Source of the DNA: an uncultured Luminiphilus sp.
Lineage (GTDB): Bacteria > Pseudomonadota > Gammaproteobacteria > Pseudomonadales > Halieaceae
NCBI GenBank assembly: GCA_905182485.1
Contig: CAJJBO010000025.1
Location: 1-53,233 of the forward strand
Reading direction: 5' to 3'
DNA length: 53,233 bases
The position numbers and the translations under genes are program-made. Positions 17,767-29,273 of this stretch are shown here, one piece after another. The first letter of the stretch is position 1. The number at the start of each line of letters is the position of its first letter. The notes beneath the pieces are model-generated. The model saw only the letters and a list, made by a program, of their open reading frames with translations, had not been told where the DNA came from and searched no databases.

Positions 17767-20700
17767 ACAACCCTGCTCTCGTGAATACTGTCATGTAAGT
17801 CTTGTAACCGCCGAACCGTGATATCCGTCTCTTGCTCTAACGCCATACACACGGCCTCAGCCGCCGCTAATGTTGTAGTGTAAAACACGTTGTGCTGTTC
17901 GGCACTGGCTCGGATAGAGGCAGAATCCATGATGGCACGACGACCTTCTGTGGTATTGATAATAATCGCCGCTTCATCATTTTTAATCAGATCCACAATA
18001 TGGGGTCGACCTTCTGCCACTTTATTGACCATTCGAACCGTTAACCCAGCGTCGGTCAGTGCCTTGGCGGTGCCTCCTGTTGCCGCCAGCGTAAAACCAC
18101 GCGCTACCAGGCGCCGGGCCACCTCTACCGCAGCTGGCTTGTCGACATCGCGAACGCTGATCAAACACAAACCAGACGTGGGCGGCTCATCACCCGCACC
18201 CAGCTGCGCGCGTGCAAACGCTGCAGCGAAGGTATCCCCGGTGCCCATCACCTCACCTGTTGATTTCATTTCAGGGCCCAGTATGGGGTCGGTACCGGGA
18301 AATTTATTAAATGGCAGCACAGCCTCCTTCACACTAAAGTACGGAGGAACAATTTCGCGGGTCACGCCTTGGCTCACCAAGCTTTGACCCACCATACAGC
18401 GAGCAGCCACCTTCGCGAGGGAGAGACCAACCGCTTTCGAAACGAACGGCACGGTGCGAGACGCGCGAGGATTGACCTCGATCACAAATATCTCATCATC
18501 TTGCCACGCGAGCTGCACGTTCATGAGTCCGCATACGCCGAGCTCTAACGCCATTTTACGCACCACCTCACGCATGGCTTCCTGCACGTCAACAGGCAGA
18601 CTATACGGTGGCAAAGAACACGCAGAGTCTCCTGAATGCACCCCTGCCTGCTCGATATGCTGCATGATGGCACCAATCACAACCTGCTCCCCATCGCTGA
18701 CCGCGTCGATATCGACCTCAATCGCTGCGCTCAAGAAACGGTCGAGTAATACCGGTGAATCTTCAGAAACGCGCACCGCATCCGTCATGTAGCGCAGGAG
18801 ATCCTCCTCGCGATAGACGATTTCCATGGCTCGCCCACCCAGCACGTAAGACGGCCGGACCACCAACGGGTAACCAATTGCAGAGGCAGCCTGAACAGCT
18901 TGTTCGACGCTGCGCACCGTCGTATTAGCGGGTTGCCGCAACGACAATCCCTCAATCATCTTTTGAAACCGTTCTCGATCCTCAGCGCGGTCGATTTGGT
19001 CCGGTGTTGTACCGATGATCGGTACGCCGGCCGCCTCAAGTGCCCGAGCCAACTTGAGCGGCGTCTGCCCGCCGAACTGAACGATGACACCGGTAGGCTG
19101 CTCTAGGGCGACAATCTCGAGGACGTCTTCGAGTGTCACCGGCTCGAAGTATAGGCGGTCCGAGGTGTCGTAATCTGTGGAGACTGTCTCGGGGTTGCAG
19201 TTGACCATCACCGTCTCGTAACCATCTTCCCGCATCGCCAGCACGGCATGAACACAGCAATAATCAAATTCGATGCCCTGACCGATACGATTGGGACCGC
19301 CCCCTAGCACCAGAATTTTCTTCCGATCGCTTGGCGCCGCCTCACACTCTTCCTCGTAAGTGGAGTACATGTAGGCGGTCGAGGAAGAAAATTCGGCGGC
19401 ACAGGTATCAACGCGTTTATACACAGGCCTAATATTCAACGACCAGCGGTGCGCTCTGACTGCCGACTCCTCCGCCGACACAAGGTCGGCAATCCGCTGG
19501 TCCGAAAACCCGCGGCGCTTGAGTGCCCACATCATCTGATAATCGATCGCTTCAAGCGACACGCCGTCGAGCCGCGACTCCCATTGAACGATGTCATCGA
19601 TTTGCACCAAGAACCAAGGATCAATACCTGAGTAGCCGTAGATTTCCTCAAGTTCGAAGCCAGCGCGAAACGCGTCGGCGACGTACCAGATGCGATCCGC
19701 TCCGGGGTTAGTCAGCCGATCCACCAGCTCTGATCGACTGTCCTCATCGACAACCTCCATCTGTGGCTCGAACCCCGCAGAACCCACCTCTAAACCGCGC
19801 AGGGCTTTTTGCAGTGATTCCTGAAACGTACGACCAATGGCCATGACCTCGCCGACTGACTTCATTTGAGTCGTCAGCCGAGGATCTGCCGTGGCGAATT
19901 TCTCGAAGGCAAAGCGCGGGATTTTGGTCACCACGTAATCGAGCGCGGGCTCAAAAGAGGCGGGAGTCGCCCCTCCGGTAATGTCGTTTTTCAGTTCATC
20001 GAGTGAGTAACCCACCGCCAGTTTGGCTGCCACCTTGGCAATGGGAAAGCCCGTGGCTTTTGACGCTAGTGCAGAGGAGCGCGACACCCGAGGATTCATC
20101 TCAATCACTACGAGACGACCCGTATCAGGACACTGGCCAAACTGAACGTTGGACCCACCGGTCTCAACGCCAATCTCACGCAACACCGCCAGCGAGGCGT
20201 CGCGCATAATTTGATATTCCTTGTCGGTCAGCGTCTGAGCAGGCGCTACCGTGATCGAGTCACCCGTATGAACGCCCATCGCATCAAAATTTTCGATGGC
20301 ACACACGATGATGCAGTTATCGTTCTTATCACGCACCACTTCCATTTCATACTCTTTCCATCCAATGAGTGATTCATCGATCAACAACTCGTTGGTGGGG
20401 GACAGCTCCAAACCACGACCACAGATCTCCTCAAATTCATCGCGGTTATACGCGATACCGCCGCCCGATCCACCCATGGTGAATGAGGGACGGATAATGC
20501 AAGGAAAGCCAATGTCTTCGAGCACAGAGTGTGCTTCGTCCAAGCTGTGCGCAATGCCTGCCCGCGGGGTTGCCAGTCCGATAGCGCGCATAGCGCGATC
20601 AAACTTTTCGCGATCTTCTGCTTTGTCGATAGCCTCTTTAGTGGCGCCGATCATTTCGACGCCAAATTTTTCGAGCACACCCTCAGAGGCCAATTTGAGT

Positions 20701-20996
20701 GCGCAGTTGAGTGCAGTTTGCCCGCCCATCGTGGGCAACAGCGCATCGGGGCGCTCGCGTTCAATGATACGAGCCACCGTCTGCCACTCAACGGGCTCAA
20801 TGTAGGTCGCATCTGCCATTGAGGGGTCAGTCATGATCGTCGCAGGATTGGAATTGACTAGGATGACCCGATAGCCCTCTTCGCGAAGCGCCTTACAGGC
20901 CTGGGCACCAGAGTAGTCAAACTCGCACGCCTGACCAATAATGATCGGCCCAGCGCCGATGATTAAAATACTCTTAATGTCCGTTCTTTTTGGCAT
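17763..20996 (-). CDS. carB: Carbamoyl-phosphate synthase large chain
   Basis: Uses ammonia from CarA, bicarbonate and two ATP to make carbamoyl phosphate for arginine and pyrimidines. 1077 residues (E. coli 1073), intact. Two homologous ATP-grasp halves: the first opens with [21 protein letters not shown], the second with [20 protein letters not shown]. Metal-binding motifs [18 protein letters not shown] and [18 protein letters not shown] appear in each half. The C-terminal 140 residues form the allosteric MGS-like domain ([14 protein letters not shown]). It lies 21 nt after carA and overlaps greA by 4 nt. Confidence 0.98.
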   Translation of the reverse strand: MPKRTDIKSILIIGAGPIIIGQACEFDYSGAQACKALREEGYRVILVNSNPATIMTDPSMADATYIEPVEWQTVARIIERERPDALLPTMGGQTALNCALKLASEGVLEKFGVEMIGATKEAIDKAEDREKFDRAMRAIGLATPRAGIAHSLDEAHSVLEDIGFPCIIRPSFTMGGSGGGIAYNRDEFEEICGRGLELSPTNELLIDESLIGWKEYEMEVVRDKNDNCIIVCAIENFDAMGVHTGDSITVAPAQTLTDKEYQIMRDASLAVLREIGVETGGSNVQFGQCPDTGRLVVIEMNPRVSRSSALASKATGFPIAKVAAKLAVGYSLDELKNDITGGATPASFEPALDYVVTKIPRFAFEKFATADPRLTTQMKSVGEVMAIGRTFQESLQKALRGLEVGSAGFEPQMEVVDEDSRSELVDRLTNPGADRIWYVADAFRAGFELEEIYGYSGIDPWFLVQIDDIVQWESRLDGVSLEAIDYQMMWALKRRGFSDQRIADLVSAEESAVRAHRWSLNIRPVYKRVDTCAAEFSSSTAYMYSTYEEECEAAPSDRKKILVLGGGPNRIGQGIEFDYCCVHAVLAMREDGYETVMVNCNPETVSTDYDTSDRLYFEPVTLEDVLEIVALEQPTGVIVQFGGQTPLKLARALEAAGVPIIGTTPDQIDRAEDRERFQKMIEGLSLRQPANTTVRSVEQAVQAASAIGYPLVVRPSYVLGGRAMEIVYREEDLLRYMTDAVRVSEDSPVLLDRFLSAAIEVDIDAVSDGEQVVIGAIMQHIEQAGVHSGDSACSLPPYSLPVDVQEAMREVVRKMALELGVCGLMNVQLAWQDDEIFVIEVNPRASRTVPFVSKAVGLSLAKVAARCMVGQSLVSQGVTREIVPPYFSVKEAVLPFNKFPGTDPILGPEMKSTGEVMGTGDTFAAAFARAQLGAGDEPPTSGLCLISVRDVDKPAAVEVARRLVARGFTLAATGGTAKALTDAGLTVRMVNKVAEGRPHIVDLIKNDEAAIIINTTEGRRAIMDSASIRASAEQHNVFYTTTLAAAEAVCMALEQETDITVRRLQDLHDSIHESRVV

Positions 20997-21017
20997 GCTT
21001 GCTCCGCAAAACGCTGT

Positions 21018-22151
21018 CTAAGGTGACTGCTTGGAAACGATAAACGGACGAAACAAGTTCGCTGCATCATGCGGACCGGGGCTGGCTTCAGGGTGACCCT
21101 GAAAGCTGTAAGCCGGCACATCTGTTCGGGCGATGCCCTGCAAAGTACCATCAAAAAGGGAACGATGAGTCACACTCAAGGACGCCGGCAAGTCTGTCTC
21201 AGATACAGTGAAACCATGATTTTGGCTCGTCACCATCACTGTTCCATCCGCCAAATTCTGTACTGGGTGATTCGCCCCGTGATGGCCAAATTTCATTTTT
21301 TCAGTCATCGCACCACTCGCCAGCGCAAGAATTTGATGCCCAAGACAGATACCAAACAACGGCATCCGGTTTTCTATAAGCGTCTGAGCAAGGTCTATCG
21401 CATAGCGACAAGGCTCAGGATCACCGGGGCCATTGGATAGAAAAACCCCGTCTGGCGCATGTGCCATGACCTCCGCGTAAGTCGACTGCGCAGGCAACAC
21501 CGTGACACGACACCCCAGGTCGACCAGCATCCGTAGAATGTTGCGCTTCACACCAAAGTCCAAGGCAACCACAGACAAAGAAGCCTCGGCCAAGCGGTCC
21601 GAGTCAGACGCCTCTGTGTCGAGTTGCCACGAGCCCTCAGTCCACTCATAAGCCGATGCCGTCGTCACCTCCTTCGCCAGGTCCATGCCTTTCAACCCGG
21701 AAAAGTCGCGCGCGCGCTGCAGTGCTTCATCCTCGTCGGCAGCAAGCCCCGTCATAATACAACCACTCTGAGCACCGCCATCGCGGAGGATGCGAGTGAG
21801 TTTGCGCGTATCGATATCAGCGATGGCGACGGTTTTGTACTGCTTCAAATAATCGCTCAGATTCTGCTCAGAACGAAAGTTTGAGGCGAGCAAAGGGAGG
21901 TCGCGGACGATCAGACCCGCCGCTTGAATCCGACTGGACTCTTCGTCCTCTGGAGTCGTGCCCGTATTGCCGATATGGGGGTAAGTCAGCGTCACGATCT
22001 GACGACAGTACGATGGGTCCGTCAAAATCTCTTGATAACCCGTCATGGCGGTATTGAAAACCACCTCGCCCACGGTGGTACCCGAAGCGCCAATAGACAG
22101 ACCGCGGAAGAGCGTGCCATCTTCCAGGGCGAGGACAGCTGGTTGAGACAA
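21018..22151 (-). CDS. carA: Carbamoyl-phosphate synthase small chain
   Basis: Glutaminase subunit feeding ammonia to CarB. I choose a TTG start at 22151 ([17 protein letters not shown]), because a strong GGGAGGT site lies 4 nt upstream and the family starts just before this LVLEDG motif; upstream in-frame codons have no family match. This gives 377 residues (E. coli 382). The N-terminal domain has [19 protein letters not shown]. The class I GATase carries the nucleophile Cys in [15 protein letters not shown], and the His/Glu pair in [14 protein letters not shown]. dapB, which precedes carA in Pseudomonas, is absent. Confidence 0.96.
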   Translation of the reverse strand: MSQPAVLALEDGTLFRGLSIGASGTTVGEVVFNTAMTGYQEILTDPSYCRQIVTLTYPHIGNTGTTPEDEESSRIQAAGLIVRDLPLLASNFRSEQNLSDYLKQYKTVAIADIDTRKLTRILRDGGAQSGCIMTGLAADEDEALQRARDFSGLKGMDLAKEVTTASAYEWTEGSWQLDTEASDSDRLAEASLSVVALDFGVKRNILRMLVDLGCRVTVLPAQSTYAEVMAHAPDGVFLSNGPGDPEPCRYAIDLAQTLIENRMPLFGICLGHQILALASGAMTEKMKFGHHGANHPVQNLADGTVMVTSQNHGFTVSETDLPASLSVTHRSLFDGTLQGIARTDVPAYSFQGHPEASPGPHDAANLFRPFIVSKQSP

Positions 22152-22171
22152 ACGGACCTCCCAGTCGTAGT

Positions 22172-22205
22172 GGCCTAACGCATATTTCAGATGCAAAATT
22201 AGGCC
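22172..22205 (-). promoter_or_regulatory. Inverted repeat in the carA leader
   Basis: GGCCTAA at one end and TTAGGCC at the other form a perfect 7-bp stem around a 20-nt centre that itself contains GCAT/ATGC. It lies 20 nt upstream of the carA TTG codon, so in mRNA it would form just before the ribosome-binding site. Pyrimidine or arginine control by a hairpin or a DNA-binding repressor is possible; I recognise no known operator. Confidence 0.45.
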
Positions 22206-22323
22206 GGAGCAATTCACTCCGTGGTCGCAAAAAGCGGACGTTGAGCGCGTGTTGGGTCAGGCTAGTAACCCCGCGCGGGCTGGGAGTGCAGTCTACGGGA
22301 AACGACTGGCAGTGTCTATTTTT

Positions 22324-22369
22324 TGACGACCCTGACTCAACATTGCTGACGACACTGACTCCACATTCC
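22324..22369. repeat. Two-copy 23-bp tandem repeat between carA and the SDR gene
   Basis: The 23-base unit beginning TGACGAC.CTGACTC and ending ACATTGC/ACATTCC occurs at 22324-22346 and 22347-22369, with 20 of 23 bases equal. It occupies the divergent intergenic region, 45 nt before the SDR start. Two exact helical-phase copies suggest operator sites for the SDR-MFS operon, but the regulator is unknown. Confidence 0.55.
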
Positions 22370-22413
22370 GATGTCCGTTACACTGGCCCGCTGTTCAATA
22401 CGGAAAGCGCCCA

Positions 22414-23245
22414 ATGGCACTCATCGATCACTATTTTGCGGGCAAGACGTTTGCCATCACCGGCGCGGGTGACGGTATCGGCCGTGCCCTGGCTATCAGG
22501 CTCAATCGCGCGGCTTGCCACCTCTGGCTCTGTGATATCAATCCAGCGCGACTGGCCGAGACCTGCGAAATACTGGATCACGACCGGGCGTCGGTAGCGT
22601 CACAAATCGTCGACTGCGGCAATCGAGATGCCGTCTTCAACTGGGCTGCCGATATCGCCGAACAGACAACACATCTTGATGGCTTGATTAACAACGCAGG
22701 TGTGGGTTACGGCGCAAAGTTCGCGGACTCTACCGAGGACAATTTCAGGTGGCTAATGGATATTAACTTTTGGGGTGTGGTCAACGGTACACGCGCCCTA
22801 CTCCCACTGCTAGCGCAGGCGCCGCGCGGCCACTTAGTAAACATCTCCTCTATTTTCGGCATGATCGGGATACCCCACGCAAAGCGCCTACAATGCGGCG
22901 AAATTTGCCGTCCGTGGTTTTAGCGAGGCACTCCAGGCGGAGTACCGAGGGACAGCCCTAGCGGTGAGTTGTGTGCACCCTGGAGGGATCCGCACTAGCA
23001 TTGCTCGAGCAGCGCGCACCGATGGGGCAGCCGGCATTAGCGATGCCGATGAACGCGATAAACAGTTTCAACAGCTGGCCCGTACGACACCAGAGCGCGC
23101 AGCAGAGATCATCCTTAAGGGCACCGCCCGCGGCAAGCGACGTATTCTGGTCGGCTGGGATGCTTGGCTGATTCAGCAGTTCATCAAACTATTTCCTACC
23201 AGCTACCATTGGGTGACCGCGCGGATGGCTGAAGAGCCTCAATGA
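22414..23245 (+). CDS. Short-chain dehydrogenase/reductase (one frameshift)
   Basis: NAD(P)-dependent oxidoreductase of the classical SDR family, about 276 residues. Visible: the cofactor motif TGAGDGIGRA (residues 17-26), the NNAG motif (INNAGVG), catalytic Ser in NISSIFG. Near 22885 one base shifts the frame; joining it restores YNAAKFAVRGFSEAL with the catalytic Tyr-Lys pair and then CVHPGGIRTSI. The C-terminal portion (RRILVGWDAWLIQQF) is typical of SDRs acting on lipids or ketones, but the substrate is unknown. The stop overlaps the MFS start by 4 nt, so the two form an operon. Confidence 0.85.
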
Positions 23246-24461
23246 CTGAATTGTCCGCCGGCTACTCGCTTGCCGGCACTGACAAGTTGGCGGGTAAGCC
23301 GCTACTTCTCTTATTTATAGGATTATTTTCCACGGCTGTTGGGCAGGCTTTTGTCTTTGCGATCATGCCGCCACTGGGCCGCTCAGTCGGTCTCGATGAA
23401 GTCCGCATTACGGCCATTATTTCGACGTCCGCGTTGGTCTTCACACTCATTGCCCCGTTTTGGGGTCGTTTTTCCGACAAAGTCGGACGCAAGCCCATCA
23501 TCATTATCGGCCTATTAGGCTATTGCGTTGGGTCCCTGGCGTTTGCCGTCTTGTTTGCCGCCGCCGGATCTGGCTGGATTACGGGAACCGGCCTATTCCT
23601 GACTGCGCTGGTGATCCGATCGTTACAGGCGGCAACGATGTCTGCCACCAACCCCGGCTGCATGGCCTATGCCGCTGATCACACCGTGGCGCAGTATCGC
23701 ACTCGAACACTTGCCCGCCTGTCGAGTGCTAATAGCCTTGGCATGATCATGGGGCCCGTACTGGCCGGATTGGTCGCCGGTTTTGGATTACTAGCACCCT
23801 TGGTGGTCGCCTCTTTTTTGTCGGGCATCGCCGCCATCGTCGTCGCTTGGGGCTCTCCAAAGGCGTGCCGCCTCGAGCACCGCAAAATCAGCCCAAGCGC
23901 ATCGGTTATTTTGATGCGCGAGTCAGGATGTATTTGATCTCGGCCATCGGCGCGTTCACAGGCTTTGCCATGGTGCAGCAAACGCTCGCCTTCAGATTAC
24001 AAGACACGCTAGGACTGACAGGCACCGAGACCGCTCAACATGCAGGCTTAGCGATGATGGCCTCGGCTGCCTGCTCCTTGTTTATGCAGATGCTGATTGC
24101 ACAGCGCTTCACCGGCCCTCCAGTGCAGCTGGTTCGCTGGGGCGCTGGACTCCTCGCAATCGGCACCATCGCCATCAGCGCGCTGGACAGCTGGACCGCG
24201 ATCCTAAGCTGTATGGCGCTCATTGGTGCTGGTTTAGGATTGCTCTTGCCGGCGGTCGCTGCCGGTGCCTCTTTGGCAGTGGGCCCAGAAGAGCAAGGCG
24301 GCGTATCAGGTTTGGTGAGTGCATGTCCTGCGGCGGGTTTCGTCCTTGGCCCTATCAGCGGTGGGTTTCTTTACCAGCAAAATGGCCCTGAGGCCGTATG
24401 GGGCGCCGCCCTCATTCTGGTTGTGGTGTTTCTATCGACGCTACGGCCCATGCGTCAGTAA
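23242..24461 (+). CDS. MFS efflux-type transporter (one frameshift)
   Basis: Twelve-helix major facilitator of about 405 residues. The first half has the loop 2-3 signature GRFSDKVGRKPIIIIG (DHA-like motif A) and an early helix GLFSTAVGQAFVFAIMPPLG. Motif C-like GMIMGPVLAG in helix 5 indicates a drug:H+ antiporter type exporter. A frame break near 23850 separates the halves; the second continues with MYLISAIGAFTGFAMVQQTLAF and ends STLRPMRQ. It begins within the SDR stop codon region (ATGA). Its stop is 2 nt from the convergent thioesterase stop, leaving no room for a terminator. Confidence 0.85.
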
Positions 24462-24463
24462 AT

Positions 24464-24916
24464 TCAGCCTGAGCCCACAGGCCTGTCCAACGCTTCGATT
24501 GCCGAGCGAATCGAAGCGGGGATCTCAGCAGACAATCCCGACGCTCGCTCGACAAAAGCGTGGGTAAATTGGCCCGTGACACAACTCTGCTGCTCATTCG
24601 GTGCAAAGACGCCCAGCGACCAAGTCACCGACTTGGTCCCTAAACGATCGACGCGAAGCCCGATGCTCAATGTTGTGGGGTAGCTCACCGGCGTGAAATA
24701 ATTGGCGCTCGATTGAACCACGTATCCCACCACCTCGTCGGTCCCGGGACGCATCGCGCCCTTTTCGATCAGAAAACGATTCACCACCGTATCGAAGTAA
24801 GCGTAATAAGCGACGTTATTGATATGGCCATAGATATCATTGTCTGCCCACCGTGATTCGAGAGCGTAAAACAGCGGAAAGTCCGCCCGTCTTGCCGGGG
24901 AGGGTCGGTCTGTCAC
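24464..24916 (-). CDS. Hot-dog acyl-CoA thioesterase (4HBT/YbgC-like)
   Basis: About 150 residues. The GTG at 24916 overlaps the stop of the alcohol dehydrogenase gene by 4 nt (GTGTGA), and the reading upstream of it does not look coding. The hot-dog active-site stretch ESRWADNDIYGHINNVAYY contains the catalytic Asp and the long helix that follows. Further family cues: SANYFTPVSYPTTLSIGLRV and VTGQFTHAFVER. It would release a free acid from acyl-CoA; last gene of the acyl-CoA operon. Substrate unknown. Confidence 0.85.
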   Translation of the reverse strand: MTDRPSPARRADFPLFYALESRWADNDIYGHINNVAYYAYFDTVVNRFLIEKGAMRPGTDEVVGYVVQSSANYFTPVSYPTTLSIGLRVDRLGTKSVTWSLGVFAPNEQQSCVTGQFTHAFVERASGLSAEIPASIRSAIEALDRPVGSG

Positions 24917-26075
24917 ACTCGGCCCTCCCAAGCACTGCGGTACAAGGCCAGGGCTGCCGACTCGTCCACCGTCATGGGGTTGTTGACCAACAGTCGCTGT
25001 TGCTGCATGGCGTCTGCAGCCAGCATGGGTAAATCTTGCTCGGGCACTTTGGCGTCGGACAAGCTTTGAGGCAAACCGGCGTCCGCAATTAATTGCTCGA
25101 ACCACACGACAAATCCTTCCACCCCTGGCCCAACAGGCTGAGGTAACAGCGTCGCCAAATCCAAGTACAGCGCCTCACACACTGGCGCATTAAATCGCAG
25201 TACCGCAGGCAGCATCAGCGCATTACTGAGTCCATGAGGCATGTGGTAGTGGCCTCCCAAGGGATAGGCCAGCGCATGAACGGCCGCCACCGGTGCATTC
25301 GCAAAGGCTTGTCCAGCTAAAGTCGCGCCTAACAGCATCGCTTCTCGGGCTACCATATCGTTTGGATGACTCAACACTCGCCTCTGATGACCCGCTAGTA
25401 ACTGCAGTGCACGCCTCGCCAGCATATCTGAAAGCGGATTCTTTAAACGCTTGCTGGTAAATGCTTCAATCGCATGCACCATGGCATCGATGCCTGTCAT
25501 GGCACTCACATGGGGTGGCAGGCCTAACGTCAGTTGAGGGTCTAATACTGCGACATGTGGCAGTAAACAGTCGCCCAGCTAATACCTGGCTTTCGTCATG
25601 GGTCGCACGCGTCAGTAATCACCGCCCCGGGGGTCGCCTCTGAGCCCGTTCCCGCCGTGGTAGGAATGGCGTAAAGGCAATCTCTCGGATAGGATGACTT
25701 GATTGCAACCCGTAAAGCTCTGGCAGCGACTGCTGCCCAGTGGCCAATACCGCAATGACCTTGGCCACGTCCATTGAGCTTCCGCCGCCCAGACCAATCA
25801 CGCCGTCGGCAGATGCGGTTCATCAGGGCGTGGAGCGCCGCCTCAACGACAGCCTCTGACGGATCAGCCGTGACGTCTGAAAACACACTGACCTCATCAC
25901 AAACACGAGCGACACCATCGCGAACAGGATCCACAAGACCGATCTGCACCAGCCCAGCGTCGGTCACGATCAGCGGCTTGGCAATACCCAGCTGCTGACA
26001 CAGCGCCCCCAACTGCTGCGCCGCACCCGCACCCACGCGGAGATCAGCCACTGTACTGAATTGAAAGCCCGCCAT
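24913..26075 (-). CDS. Iron-containing alcohol dehydrogenase (several frameshifts)
   Basis: Group III (Fe-ADH) dehydrogenase, about 385 residues after joining frames. The start MAGFQFSTVADLRVGAGAAQQLG is one base after the preceding stop. The NAD-binding motif GLGGGSSMDVAKVIA (near 25790), PTTAGTGSEATPGAVITDA (near 25640), and the metal ligands in GIDAMVHAIEAFTSK and YPLGGHYHMPHGLSNALML are present. Frame breaks occur near 25810, 25720-25670, 25600 and 25565. All motifs survive, so sequence error is likelier than decay, but a recent pseudogene is possible. It may oxidise or reduce an alcohol/aldehyde linked to the acyl substrate. Confidence 0.85.
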
Positions 26076-26076
26076 C

Positions 26077-27055
26077 TTAGAGCGTCAAAATGACCTTGCC
26101 CTTTCGCTCTGCGCTCCATCATAGCGGCGTAAGCGGCCTCATACTCTTCGATCGGGAACAAATCGGTGATCACCGGCTTGATCTTGCCCTCCTCAAACCA
26201 CTGCCACAGCGTTTTGATATTCGCCTGATGCGTTTCAGGCTCCTCCATGGTGAAGCGGCCCCAAAAGACCCCCACAATGGCACACCCCTTGAGCAAGGTT
26301 AGGTTCAAGGGAATGCTGGGAATCGGCCCGGAAGCGAATCCGATCACCAGGTAGCGTCCATTCCAACCCATCGATCTGACAGCGGGTTCGCTGAAGTCGC
26401 CCCCAACAGGATCATAAACGACGTCGACGCCTTTCCCGCCGGTCAATTCTTTGACACGGTCTTTCAGCGACTCCGTGCTGTAGTTAATGGTGTAATCTGC
26501 ACCTAACTGCTGGCACAGCGCGAGCTTGTCATCACTGCTCGCGGCGGCGATCACCGTGGCGCCCAGGGCCTTACCCAACTCAACGGCAGTGCTGCCGACG
26601 CCGCCCGCCGCACCCAAAACAAGCAGGGTTTCTCCGGGTTGAATCTGCGCTCTTTGCACCAGCGCGTGGTAAGACGTTAGGTAAGTAATCGAAACCCCAG
26701 CAGCGGCCTCAAAAGACAGCGCCGCAGGCTTAGGCAGGACCGCCAGCTCATGGGCAACCACTTGCGCGCAAAAACCACCCGAACCAGCGCTATGGATCAC
26801 CTCATCACCCACTTTCCAGCGGGTTACGTCACTGCCGATTGCCTCCACAACGCCGGCGCACTCACCACCAGGTATAAACGGCAAATCGGGTTGCATCTGA
26901 TATTTACCCTGAATAATCAAGACGTCAGGAAAATTGAGTCCCGCCGCCTTCACCCCGATCAATACATCCGAGGGGCCTATTTCCGGTGTTGGCCAGTCCG
27001 CCACCAAATCTAGTGCATCGGGCAAACCGTGCTCACGACAGACTAACGCTTTCAT
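26077..27055 (-). CDS. Zinc-free quinone oxidoreductase/medium-chain reductase (frameshift at the end)
   Basis: MDR-superfamily NADPH oxidoreductase of the Qor type, about 325 residues. Start MKALVCREHGLPDALDLV at 27055 is 1 nt after the thiolase stop; longer readings overlap the thiolase. GroES-like domain with AAGLNFPDVLIIQGKY and FIPGGECAGVVEAIG, then the Rossmann motif LGAAGGVGSTAVELGKALG. No zinc-ligand Cys cluster is visible. One base near 26095 shifts the frame; the corrected end is KGKVILTL with TAA at 26077, 1 nt before the next start. An enoyl-reducing or quinone-type role in the operon is an inference. Confidence 0.88.
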
Positions 27056-27056
27056 A

Positions 27057-28235
27057 TCAGTAAACCTCGAACAGTCCAGCGGCACCCATACCACCGCCAA
27101 CACACATAGTGACCACGACGTATTTCACACCCCGGCGCTTGCCCTCGATCAAAGCGTGACCCAGTAAACGAGAGCCACTCATGCCGTAAGGGTGCCCTAC
27201 TGCAATCGCACCGCCGTTTACATTGAGCTTGTCATTGTCGATGCCCAACTGATCGCGGCAGTAAATCACCTGCACGGCAAAGGCTTCGTTGAGTTCCCAT
27301 AATCCGATGTCGTCCACCGTCAACCCGTGCTGCTTCAATAACTTAGGAATTGCGTAAACCGGGCCGATACCCATCTCATCGGGTTCACAACCCGCTACCG
27401 CCACTCCGCGATACGCGCCAAGCGGATTCAAACCCATTTTCTGTGCCAACCCTGCCTCCATGACGACCTGCGCAGAGGCACCGTCAGATAACTGCGAGGC
27501 GTTGCCAGCGGTAATGGTGCCGCCTTCAATGACCGTTCGCAGGCCCTGAACGCCCTCCAGCGTTGAGGCGCGCACCCCTTCATCGGCACTCACAGTCGCT
27601 TCTGCTGTTGACTGCTCACCGGTCTCCTTGTTGTAAACAATCCGCTCACAAGTAACCGGCGTGAGCTCATCGTCAAACCTGCCCGCTTGATACGCGGCGG
27701 CGGCACGCTGCTGTGATTGCAGTCCGTATTCGTCCATGGCTTCGCGCGAGATGCCATAGCGAGCAGCAACCACCTCAGCCGTCTGCAGCATGGGCATGTA
27801 GATGTCCTTTTGCATCGCCAGCAACTCTTCGTCGGCGGCTCGGTGCAAATTCATATGCTCATTCTGGACTAGAGAGATCGAGTCGACTCCGCCACCTATG
27901 GCCACCTCAACTCCGTCCTGCACGATTTGATTCGCAGCAATGGCAACCGCCATCATGCCCGATGAACACTGCCGATCGACCGTCATGCCACCGACCGACA
28001 CTGGCAGGCCTGCTCGCAATGCCGCGTTCCGACCAATGTTGCCACCCTGACTACCTTGGGTCAGCGCGCACCCCATGATGCAGTCCTCTACCAGCGCGGG
28101 ATCAACCCCCGCGCGCTTTACTGCAGCACTGATGGCATGCCCCGCTAGGGTGGGCGCCGCTAAGTTATTAAACCCGCCTCGATAGGCTTTCCCGATGGGC
28201 GTTCTCGCCGTTGAAACAATGACTGCTTCTCTCAT
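27057..28235 (-). CDS. Acetyl-CoA acyltransferase (thiolase)
   Basis: Cleaves 3-ketoacyl-CoA to acetyl-CoA and a shortened acyl-CoA. 392 residues from [15 protein letters not shown]. Catalytic residues: Cys90 in [11 protein letters not shown], the His in [10 protein letters not shown], and the second Cys in [23 protein letters not shown]-type motif appears as LNEAFAVQ. Intact frame. Fourth gene of the operon, 98 nt after the SDR and 1 nt before the reductase; supplies the last step of the beta-oxidation cycle formed with the ACAD, MaoC and SDR genes. Confidence 0.95.
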   Translation of the reverse strand: MREAVIVSTARTPIGKAYRGGFNNLAAPTLAGHAISAAVKRAGVDPALVEDCIMGCALTQGSQGGNIGRNAALRAGLPVSVGGMTVDRQCSSGMMAVAIAANQIVQDGVEVAIGGGVDSISLVQNEHMNLHRAADEELLAMQKDIYMPMLQTAEVVAARYGISREAMDEYGLQSQQRAAAAYQAGRFDDELTPVTCERIVYNKETGEQSTAEATVSADEGVRASTLEGVQGLRTVIEGGTITAGNASQLSDGASAQVVMEAGLAQKMGLNPLGAYRGVAVAGCEPDEMGIGPVYAIPKLLKQHGLTVDDIGLWELNEAFAVQVIYCRDQLGIDNDKLNVNGGAIAVGHPYGMSGSRLLGHALIEGKRRGVKYVVVTMCVGGGMGAAGLFEVY

Positions 28236-28333
28236 GTTGTCGTCCTCTGCGTAAGTCTCTTTTCGTTGTGAGTGCCTTGTGCGTGCTGAGCAACGCGACA
28301 AGGCGGGGATTCCTTTTCTGATGGGGCGATCAG

Positions 28334-29254
28334 CTACTGACTCATATCAAGCCCAAGTCCTGCTGCCGCCTGACCAATCATCTTGATACTTTGCTCAAAG
28401 CCTGCCTGTAACGCTCGCTCGCCCCCCTCGGAAATCTGCGACCAATTGGCGGCAATACCCTCGGGCGTTTGGTCTGCCACAGGCAACCACATACCCTCGG
28501 TTTCGACAATTTTTGCAACGGCAAATGCGCCGGCGCCCGCCGCGAGAATAGCGCGAGTGGGTGCCTCATCAGACACAAGGAAGAGCACCGCTGGGGTGAC
28601 GGTTTCTGGGGTAAGTAATGCGAATACTTTATCGTCGATGAGCCCCTCGGTCATCCGCGTTCCCGCAGTGGGAGCTAACGCGTTGATCTTCACATTATAT
28701 TTCGCACCTTCCTGAGCCAGGGTATTCATCATCCCCACCACGGCCATTTTCGCCGCGCCATAGTTGCTCTGGCCAAAGTTACCGTAGAGTCCACTGGAGG
28801 AAGACGTGACCACAATGCGCCCATACTCTTGCGCTTTCATGATGTCCCAGCACGCCTTAGTGCAGTGAACAGTACCCATCAAGTGGACATCCGCTACTAA
28901 GCGGAAATCATCCACTGTCCCTTTTGAGAAACTTTTATCTCTGAGGATGCCCGCATTGTTGACCAAAATATCAATACGACCCCAACGCGCCATCGTTTGA
29001 GCGACCATATCTTCTACTTGAGACAAATCGGCGACATTGGCACCGTGCGCCATCGCTTCGCCGCCAATCGCTTCGATCTCAGCAACCACCGCCAGCGATG
29101 CCGATGAGTTCGCTCCCTCGCCCGAGACCGATCCCCCCAAATCATTAACCACCACTTTGGCGCCACGCTTTGCCAGTTCAATGGCGTGACAGCGTCCGAG
29201 GCCACCTCCGGCACCGGTGACAATGGCCACCTTGTCGTCGTAACGAATTGTCAT
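28334..29254 (-). CDS. SDR 3-hydroxyacyl-CoA dehydrogenase, HSD17B4 (MFE-2)-like
   Basis: 306 residues from [20 protein letters not shown], with GGAGAG 6-10 nt upstream. Cofactor motif [12 protein letters not shown], then VVVNDLGGS, which is diagnostic of the dehydrogenase part of peroxisomal multifunctional enzyme 2; [11 protein letters not shown]; catalytic SSSSG and NYGAAKMAV (Tyr, Lys). The extended C-terminus (GEGMW-like [20 protein letters not shown]) is also MFE-2-like. This family oxidises (3R)-3-hydroxyacyl-CoA with NAD+. It follows the MaoC gene by 19 nt, so the two are a split version of MFE-2. Frame intact. Confidence 0.9.
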   Translation of the reverse strand: MTIRYDDKVAIVTGAGGGLGRCHAIELAKRGAKVVVNDLGGSVSGEGANSSASLAVVAEIEAIGGEAMAHGANVADLSQVEDMVAQTMARWGRIDILVNNAGILRDKSFSKGTVDDFRLVADVHLMGTVHCTKACWDIMKAQEYGRIVVTSSSSGLYGNFGQSNYGAAKMAVVGMMNTLAQEGAKYNVKINALAPTAGTRMTEGLIDDKVFALLTPETVTPAVLFLVSDEAPTRAILAAGAGAFAVAKIVETEGMWLPVADQTPEGIAANWSQISEGGERALQAGFEQSIKMIGQAAAGLGLDMSQ

Positions 29255-29273
29255 GTTTTTTCTCTCCGCTTGA

